From contig JAGGWO010000202.1 of assembly GCA_021157485.1 (NCBI GenBank), forward strand, positions 1-12,552: a stretch of 12,552 nucleotides of DNA, read 5' to 3'. The translations under genes and the position numbers were made by a program. This DNA is from Sulfurimonas sp. GTDB taxonomy: Bacteria; Campylobacterota; Campylobacteria; Campylobacterales; Sulfurimonadaceae. A model generated the notes under the pieces. The model ran no database searches, was not told the origin of the DNA, and was given only the letters and a program-made list of their open reading frames with translations. This document shows, piece after piece, positions 7,995 through 12,552 of this stretch (its first letter is position 1; the number at the start of each line of letters is the position of its first letter).

Positions 7995-8854
7995 TGGCTA
8001 AATATAAAAAATTTCTTGGTCTTGGCATTGCTGGGAACTTTGCACTTCATCTAGACCAAGCCGGTGAAGCAGAAGATTTTAAAGATGTTATCACAGCAGA
8101 GGAAGCTGCACCAAAAGGGATGTTTCCATTTTTCTTACCAAGAATGCAAAATCCTGTTAATAAAGCCGAACTAACTGCTAAAAAAATCTTAACAACTTAT
8201 CCTCTTGGAGCTGATAATATTAAACTTCCTACAGATAAAGAGTTAAATGTTCAAGCAGAGCCTGAAGTTGGACTTATCTGTGATTTAGAGTACACAACTG
8301 GAAGATTATCCAAAATTACTCCTAGATACTTTGGTGCTTATAATGACTACTCTATTCGTGTTAAAGGTGCTGAGAAAATCAGTGATAAGAAAAACTGGGG
8401 TCATGAGACTAAAGGTTTTTCAAATAACATTATTGAGATAGATAAATTTAGTGCTGGTGGGAACATAGATAACTACTCAATTTGTAGTTTTTTAAGACGT
8501 GATGGTGAAGTTCACGCTTATGGTGAAGATGTTGAATTGACTGGATACAGCTACTTTCATGAAAAGTTAGTTGATTGGATATTAAATCAGATTAACACTC
8601 AAGAAAACTTTGGTCCGCTTGAGCCTTTAAATGAGTATATTCACGCTTGTGACAATCCACCTGAAGCAATTATTAGCATCGGTGCGACACGTTATACAGA
8701 ATTTGGAGAGAAAACATTTTTAAAGCCAAATGATGAAAGTATTGTAATAGTTTACAATCATACTAAAATAAGTTCTGAAGATGTATTAGAGTCTGTTAAA
8801 ACTTCTAAATATGACAATGAAAACATGAGTGTTTTGGCACAGAAAGTAATCTAG
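7994..8854 (+). CDS. DUF5718-like protein, probable diverged FAH-fold enzyme
   Basis: A 286-residue soluble protein that I believe corresponds to the uncharacterised DUF5718 family of Campylobacterota; that name is from memory. Motif order resembles the fumarylacetoacetate hydrolase (FAH) superfamily: 'GIAGNFALHLDQAGE' (11-25) for the usual G-x-NY-x-x-H-x-x-E-x-G; 'FFLPRMQNP' (46-54) for FLKP; E89-P-E91 followed by 'VGLICDL' for the metal-binding ExE of 'EaELavVIG'; 'YNDYSIR' with D118 for 'nDvSaRd'; 'HETKGF' with K140 for the conserved Lys; and late 'GATRYTEFGEKTFLKPND' (230-247) for the 'TGTP-x-G...FLkpGD' end. All three presumed metal ligands are therefore present, which suggests an active Mg/Mn-dependent C-C hydrolase, decarboxylase or isomerase rather than a dead fold. 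The substrate is unknown. It is translationally coupled to the ABC-F gene (TAATG overlap; RBS AAGGAA 7981-7986) and abuts the next gene with no gap. Confidence 0.85.
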   Translation: MAKYKKFLGLGIAGNFALHLDQAGEAEDFKDVITAEEAAPKGMFPFFLPRMQNPVNKAELTAKKILTTYPLGADNIKLPTDKELNVQAEPEVGLICDLEYTTGRLSKITPRYFGAYNDYSIRVKGAEKISDKKNWGHETKGFSNNIIEIDKFSAGGNIDNYSICSFLRRDGEVHAYGEDVELTGYSYFHEKLVDWILNQINTQENFGPLEPLNEYIHACDNPPEAIISIGATRYTEFGEKTFLKPNDESIVIVYNHTKISSEDVLESVKTSKYDNENMSVLAQKVI

Positions 8855-9070
8855 TTGCAAACAGGTATCTATGAGCATTATAAGGGTAATCAGTATAAAG
8901 TTATAGATACCGCTAGACATAGTGAAACAGATGAACTTCTAGTCCTTTACAGACCTATGTATGGAGATGAAAGTTTATGGGTAAGGCCCTTTGCAATGTT
9001 TTTTGAAAAAGTAACTGTAAATGGTATTTTAGTCCCCCGTTTTAAATACATTGGAGATATAGATGAGTAG
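8855..9070 (+). CDS. DUF1653 family small protein
   Basis: A 71-residue soluble protein of the DUF1653 family: 'GIYEHYKGNQYKVIDTARHS', then 'VLYRPMYGDESLWVRPFAMF' and 'VPRFKYI' follow the whole family consensus from end to end. It is a small beta-rich domain of unknown biochemical function. The start is TTG at 8855, directly after the TAG of the preceding gene and in the same frame. Family members begin just two or three residues before G-I-Y, and the preceding codon is a stop, so no other start fits. No strong Shine-Dalgarno is present (only AGAAAG at 8841-8846), so translation probably depends on re-initiation by ribosomes finishing the upstream gene. The 3' end overlaps the SUI1 gene by 8 bp. 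Confidence 0.87.
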   Translation: MQTGIYEHYKGNQYKVIDTARHSETDELLVLYRPMYGDESLWVRPFAMFFEKVTVNGILVPRFKYIGDIDE

Positions 9071-9407
9071 AGGTAAAAAGCTGGATATTTTTATCGGTGG
9101 AGATATTGATGATAGTTGGGCTCAAGTAGAGTCGAAAAGAAAAACTACAATCTCTAATGAAATCATAGAACCTTCAAAACATTTTTTAGTCTTTGCAAAA
9201 GAGAAACGCAGAGGTAAAACTGTCACTCTAGTTGGTGAGTTTCAAATCTCACGTGAGGATGCAAACGCAGCACTAAAAACTCTAAAGAAAAAACTTGGCT
9301 GCGGCGGAAGTTACAAAGATAATTGGATGGAGTTTCAAGGCGATTTAAAAGATAAACTCAGAGAACTTTTACTCAAAGATAACTTTAGATTTAAACACGG
9401 ACACTAA
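9063..9407 (+). CDS. yciH: SUI1/eIF1-like translation factor homologue (YciH family)
   Basis: A 114-residue soluble protein whose C-terminal two-thirds (~46-112) is a SUI1/eIF1 domain: 'EKRRGKTVTLVGEF' (47-60) corresponds to the RKGK-x-V-x-x-I-x-G start, and 'KKKLGCGGSYKDNWMEFQGD' (75-94) is the hallmark 'LKKK-C-GCGGavKdg-IeiQGD' of the family, followed by a final helix and 'FRFK'. The archaeal and eukaryotic counterparts act in start-codon selection; bacterial YciH is thought to act on the small ribosomal subunit, with a minor or stress-related role. Residues 1-40 ('DIFIGGDIDDSW...') form a charged N-terminal extension also seen in bacterial members. GGAG at 9053-9056 precedes the ATG. The gene starts 8 bp inside the DUF1653 gene and ends with a 4-bp convergent overlap on the diguanylate cyclase gene. 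Confidence 0.9.
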   Translation: MSRGKKLDIFIGGDIDDSWAQVESKRKTTISNEIIEPSKHFLVFAKEKRRGKTVTLVGEFQISREDANAALKTLKKKLGCGGSYKDNWMEFQGDLKDKLRELLLKDNFRFKHGH

Positions 9408-10660
9408 GCGCTTATTTCATCTATAGTTTGAGTCTTAGCCTCACTTACATTTGATGTAATGATATATCTATCTCTTCCTGTCTCTTTTGCTTCATATAAC
9501 ATCTCATCAGCACGTGATATTAAAATATCTTCGTTCAGGGCATCATCAGCTATGCAACAAACTACACCTATGGACATTGTAAGATATTGATTCACTTTTG
9601 AGTTCTCATGCTTAATCTCTCTACCTCTTATGTCATCACAAATATCACGAGCCAACTTAGCACTATTTGATTCATCAGTTTGAACTAATAATACACCAAA
9701 CTCTTCACCACCAAGTCTAAATACAAAATCAGCTGGTCGCCTAAGAGTGTCTTTTAAAACTTTTGCAACAGATTTTAGAGCAAAGTCACCCTCAACATGT
9801 CCGTAAGTATCGTTATATTGCTTAAAGAAATCAATATCTAACATCATAAAAGTTATATAACTATTATTACGTTTTGCTCTTTTTAACTCTCTGTCATAAA
9901 TCATATTAAAATATCTTCTATTATGCAGTCCTGTTAAAGAATCCGTATATGAAACATTTTCTAACTTTTTATTTGCACGACGTAGTTTCCTTGTTGCTTC
10001 TTCAAGTTTTGTATGATCTTTTTGTATACTGCTAAATACATATAAAGATATTCCTAAAATTGCTATAATTATTAATGCTAACACCACTCCTAATTGAATA
10101 ATAGTATTGTTATAACTTTGTAAAAATTTCTTTCTTTCAAAATTTGCAATATTTATTTCGTAATTGATTAGTTTTTGAATTACGGTATTTATATGTGATA
10201 TTTTTTTCTCTAATACAGTGAGAGAAAGTCTGCTTAAATCCATCTCACGTTGTGAAGCTTTTAAAATTCGTACAAAATAACTATTTATATATTTAATCTC
10301 TAGTGCTGCATATTCTAGGTATTGAAGTTCATCATCTCGTTTAAAATGAGACTCATAACTTTTCCATTTTTTATTAATTTTAAGGAGTGATTTTTCAATG
10401 GAATTTGCAGCCTCTGAGGAGCTTATTTCATCTCTTGTAACTTTATGTACTGATGTTGCTAATTCGTTATGATAGGTATGCATTATATCATTTAGTTCAG
10501 TCACTGGTACCAATGAACCAAAATAGAGAGAATCAATATTTTTCTTCATTGAGTTTATATTCATACTACCCATAACTCCAACAGTTATAAGTCCCACTGT
10601 AATAAGTAAAAAAAGAAAAAACAGCTTACTTCTTAATTTCAATGCTTCAACAAATTGCAT
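9404..10660 (-). CDS. Membrane diguanylate cyclase with 4HB-type periplasmic sensor
   Basis: A 418-residue inner-membrane protein predicted to synthesise c-di-GMP. TM1 spans ~12-32 and TM2 ~188-211, enclosing a ~155-residue all-helical periplasmic domain that resembles the four-helix bundle of chemoreceptors ('IDSLYFGSLVPVTELNDIMH' fits its first helix). After TM2 a short coiled coil (~212-236, 'LEEATRKLRRANKKLENVS') leads straight into the GGDEF domain, with no HAMP or PAS recognised. The active site GGEEF is at 317-321 and the inhibitory RxxD site at R308-D311, so the enzyme should be active and product-inhibited. The ATG is preceded by AGGGAG (plus 10665-10670). It is divergent from napA across a 279-bp region, and its 3' end overlaps the SUI1 gene by 4 bp. 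The ligand is unknown; it lacks an obvious nitrate-binding P-box, so nitrate sensing is only a guess from location. Confidence 0.92.
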   Translation of the reverse strand: MQFVEALKLRSKLFFLFLLITVGLITVGVMGSMNINSMKKNIDSLYFGSLVPVTELNDIMHTYHNELATSVHKVTRDEISSSEAANSIEKSLLKINKKWKSYESHFKRDDELQYLEYAALEIKYINSYFVRILKASQREMDLSRLSLTVLEKKISHINTVIQKLINYEINIANFERKKFLQSYNNTIIQLGVVLALIIIAILGISLYVFSSIQKDHTKLEEATRKLRRANKKLENVSYTDSLTGLHNRRYFNMIYDRELKRAKRNNSYITFMMLDIDFFKQYNDTYGHVEGDFALKSVAKVLKDTLRRPADFVFRLGGEEFGVLLVQTDESNSAKLARDICDDIRGREIKHENSKVNQYLTMSIGVVCCIADDALNEDILISRADEMLYEAKETGRDRYIITSNVSEAKTQTIDEISA

Positions 10661-10807
10661 AGCACTCCCTTAATGTTATACCTAACAAAGCATTACTTAT
10701 TCCATTGTTATATTTATGTGATTAAATAACTTGAAATTATTAAACATATAAAATAGTGCTACTTTTATTCCCAAATTAAACTCATCTTAAATAATATCTA
10801 TAAAGTT

Positions 10808-10821
10808 TTGACATAAGTCAA
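10808..10821. promoter_or_regulatory. FNR/CRP-family-like operator upstream of napA
   Basis: TTGACATAAGTCAA is a perfect 5-bp inverted repeat with a 4-bp spacer, the architecture recognised by CRP/FNR-family regulators (FNR prefers TTGAT-N4-ATCAA; Campylobacter NssR a related half-site). Its centre at 10814.5 would be at -41.5 if transcription starts at 10856 from the TAGTAT at 10844-10849, the classic activating position. With TATACT (10851-10856) as -10 it would be near -48. Which regulator binds is unknown. Confidence 0.62.
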
Positions 10822-10929
10822 GGTCGATTAACCTTAGTAGTGATAGTATTTATACTGTTAATGGACACCTTAACAAACCGAAATATTTCATTATTTTACA
10901 TTGTTATATTTCAACAAATATTATTAAAT

Positions 10930-10934
10930 AGGAG
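10930..10934 (+). promoter_or_regulatory. Ribosome binding site of napA
   Basis: AGGAG lies 5 nt before the ATG at 10940 and fixes the start so that the Tat motif falls at residues 4-9. Confidence 0.8.
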
Positions 10935-10939
10935 AAAAT

Positions 10940-12552
10940 ATGTCACTTTCAAGAAGAGAATTTCTTAAGAGTTCAGCAGCAGCATCAGCTGCAGCAGCTA
11001 TCGGTATGGCTGTACCTGCTGAACTAGAAGCGGCAGCTCAAAAGGCTGAAGGCAGTTGGAGATGGGACAAGGCAGCTTGTCGTTTCTGTGGTACTGGTTG
11101 TGGTATTATGATGGCAACTAAAAACGGTAAGATCGTTGCTGTTAAAGGGGATCCTGCAGCTCCAGTAAATCGTGGTCTTAACTGTATTAAAGGTTACTTT
11201 AATGCTAAGATTATGTACGGTGCAGATAGACTTACTCAACCACTACTTCGTGTTGGTACAGATGGTAAGTTTGATAAAAAAGGTAAGTTTGCTCCAGTAA
11301 CTTGGGAAAGAGCTTTTGATGAGATGGAAGTAAACATCAGAAAAGCACTTAAAGCAAGTGGTCCTGAGGGAGTAGCAGTATTTGCATCTGGTCAATATAC
11401 AGTTATGGAAGGTTATGCAGCTCAAAAGATGATGAAAGCTGGATTCCGTTCAAACGCAATCGATCCTAATGCTCGTCACTGTATGGCATCTGCGGTTGTT
11501 GGTTTTTATCAAACTTTTGGTATTGATGAACCATCTGGTTGTTATGATGATATCGAACTTACTGATACTGTTGTATCTTGGGGTTCAAACATGGCAGAGA
11601 TGCACCCGATCCTTTGGTCTCGTGTAACTGATAGAAAACTTTCTGATCCAGAAAGAGTTAAGGTTATCAATATGTCTACTTATAGACATAGAACTTCTGA
11701 TTTAGCTGATATTGAAATCATTTTTTCACCAAACACTGACCTTGCTATGTGGAACTATATTGCTCGTGAGATTGTTTATAATAATCCAGATGCAATTGAC
11801 TGGGACTTCTTAAAGAAAAACATTGTATTTGCTGCTAGTCCGGTAAATATGGGTTACGGTATGAGAAGAGCTGGTGAAAAATCTATTACACCTGTAAGAC
11901 CTGATGGTTCTGCTGGTAAATATACTGCTAAAGAGATGGAAACAATTAATCAAGAGATGAAACATGTTGTTTCTGCAAAAGAAGCACCTGCACTTGAAGC
12001 TTATGGCTATAAAGAAGGTGATGTAATGGTTAATAAGCCAGCTGGCTTAAAACACTGGGAAATTTCTTTTGAAGAGTACAAAAAATTCCTTGAACCATAT
12101 ACTCTTGAGTATGTAGCAAAAATCTCTAAAGGTGATCCAGATGAGGACATCAAAGAGTTCGAGCAAAAACTACAAGCGTTAGCTGACTTATACATTGAAA
12201 AAGGTCGTAAAGTAGTATCATTCTGGACTATGGGTATGAATCAACATACGCGTGGAACATGGGTAAATACTCTTTCTTACAATGTACACTTTATGTTAAA
12301 TAAACAAGCACTTCCAGGTTCTGGTGCATTCTCACTAACTGGACAACCTTCAGCTTGTGGTACTGCTCGTGAAGTTGGTACATTCTGTCACCGCTTACCG
12401 GCTGATATGATGGTTAAAAATCCTAAGCATAGAAAAATTGCTGAAAACAGATGGAAAATTCCTGAGGGAACTCTAAATCCTGTTGGTAACCAACACATTA
12501 TGAAAATTCATCGTGATATTGAAGATGGTGTTGTTAAGTTTGCATGGGTAAA
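10940..12552 (+). CDS. napA: Periplasmic nitrate reductase catalytic subunit (partial, N-terminal 537 residues)
   Basis: The frame is open to the window edge, so the C-terminal ~40% is missing. NapA reduces nitrate to nitrite in the periplasm with a Mo-bis-MGD cofactor and one 4Fe-4S cluster, usually fed by NapB and NapGH in Campylobacterota. Residues 4-9 'SRREFL' followed by an Ala-rich hydrophobic stretch form a Tat signal. The cluster ligands are C47-x2-C50-x3-C54-x27-C82 ('CRFCGTGC' and 'GLNCIKGY'). The molybdenum ligand is C181 in '[11 protein letters not shown]'. '[21 protein letters not shown]', '[12 protein letters not shown]' and '[21 protein letters not shown]' are NapA hallmarks. 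An insertion at about 308-372 absent from short enteric NapA matches the long (~925-residue) Campylobacter form. The gene appears to open the operon, as in napAGHBFLD-type clusters; the downstream genes lie outside the window. Confidence 0.97.
   Translation, partial: MSLSRREFLKSSAAASAAAAIGMAVPAELEAAAQKAEGSWRWDKAACRFCGTGCGIMMATKNGKIVAVKGDPAAPVNRGLNCIKGYFNAKIMYGADRLTQPLLRVGTDGKFDKKGKFAPVTWERAFDEMEVNIRKALKASGPEGVAVFASGQYTVMEGYAAQKMMKAGFRSNAIDPNARHCMASAVVGFYQTFGIDEPSGCYDDIELTDTVVSWGSNMAEMHPILWSRVTDRKLSDPERVKVINMSTYRHRTSDLADIEIIFSPNTDLAMWNYIAREIVYNNPDAIDWDFLKKNIVFAASPVNMGYGMRRAGEKSITPVRPDGSAGKYTAKEMETINQEMKHVVSAKEAPALEAYGYKEGDVMVNKPAGLKHWEISFEEYKKFLEPYTLEYVAKISKGDPDEDIKEFEQKLQALADLYIEKGRKVVSFWTMGMNQHTRGTWVNTLSYNVHFMLNKQALPGSGAFSLTGQPSACGTAREVGTFCHRLPADMMVKNPKHRKIAENRWKIPEGTLNPVGNQHIMKIHRDIEDGVVKFAWV

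Larger units (their letters stand above)
10661..10939. promoter_or_regulatory. Divergent intergenic region, diguanylate cyclase / napA
   Basis: This 279-bp AT-rich gap holds no convincing gene. It contains a TTGAC-N4-GTCAA palindrome (10808-10821), a neighbouring AAGGT-N6-ACCTT inverted repeat (10820-10835), possible -10 boxes for napA (TAGTAT 10844-10849, TATACT 10851-10856), a perfect 10-bp palindrome at 10880-10889, a TTGTT-N7-AACAA repeat (10901-10917) near the napA RBS, and two copies of a 13-bp sequence (10703-10715 and 10899-10911). On the minus strand TATAAC (plus 10707-10712) could be a -10 for the cyclase gene. The density of symmetric elements fits control of nap by respiration-responsive regulators. 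Confidence 0.6.

Noticed and set aside
9405..9414. Perfect palindrome TAAGCGCTTA at the convergent SUI1/cyclase ends
   Set aside because: With no loop it cannot form a terminator hairpin, and a 10-bp palindrome at two overlapping stop codons is easily chance.
11024..12195. Minus-strand open frames opposite napA
   Set aside because: They are antisense to a continuous NapA reading frame with all cofactor ligands; Cys/Ser/Thr-rich composition is an artefact.

Overview
The window looks like chromosome from a Campylobacterota (epsilonproteobacterial) organism, most likely a Sulfurimonas-like sulfur/nitrate metaboliser. Base composition is AT-rich. The NapA is the long epsilonproteobacterial form and opens its operon directly, the malate:quinone oxidoreductase resembles the Helicobacter/Campylobacter type, and genes are tightly packed with many convergent or overlapping ends. 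The genus is an inference from family resemblance, not from a search. No mobile element, CRISPR array, tRNA or rRNA was seen.

Layout. Positions 1-242 hold the last ~80 residues of acetyl-CoA synthetase (acs). Next comes a 934-residue membrane sensor with MASE3, two PAS domains, GGDEF and EAL (298-3102). Its 3' end overlaps a convergent small GNAT acetyltransferase (3088-3504, minus). Then follow malate:quinone oxidoreductase (mqo, 3583-4923) and a type II citrate synthase (gltA, 5027-6307). A compact four-gene plus-strand operon follows (6390-9407): a YbiT-type ABC-F ATPase, a DUF5718-like protein that reads as a diverged fumarylacetoacetate-hydrolase (FAH) fold, a DUF1653 protein, and a SUI1/eIF1-like (YciH) factor. 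A membrane diguanylate cyclase lies on the minus strand (9404-10660). After a 279-bp divergent regulatory region comes the start of napA (10940 to the window end, truncated).

How the genes relate. Acs makes acetyl-CoA, Mqo makes oxaloacetate, and GltA condenses the two into citrate, so the left half carries an oxidative entry into the TCA cycle. This is notable because many relatives run the cycle reductively. The 6390-9407 operon joins two ribosome-associated protein families (ABC-F and SUI1) with two poorly characterised small-protein families; it is the best candidate here for an undescribed functional module. Two c-di-GMP enzymes lie in the window, one of them divergent from the periplasmic nitrate reductase gene across a region containing a good FNR/CRP-family-like inverted repeat.
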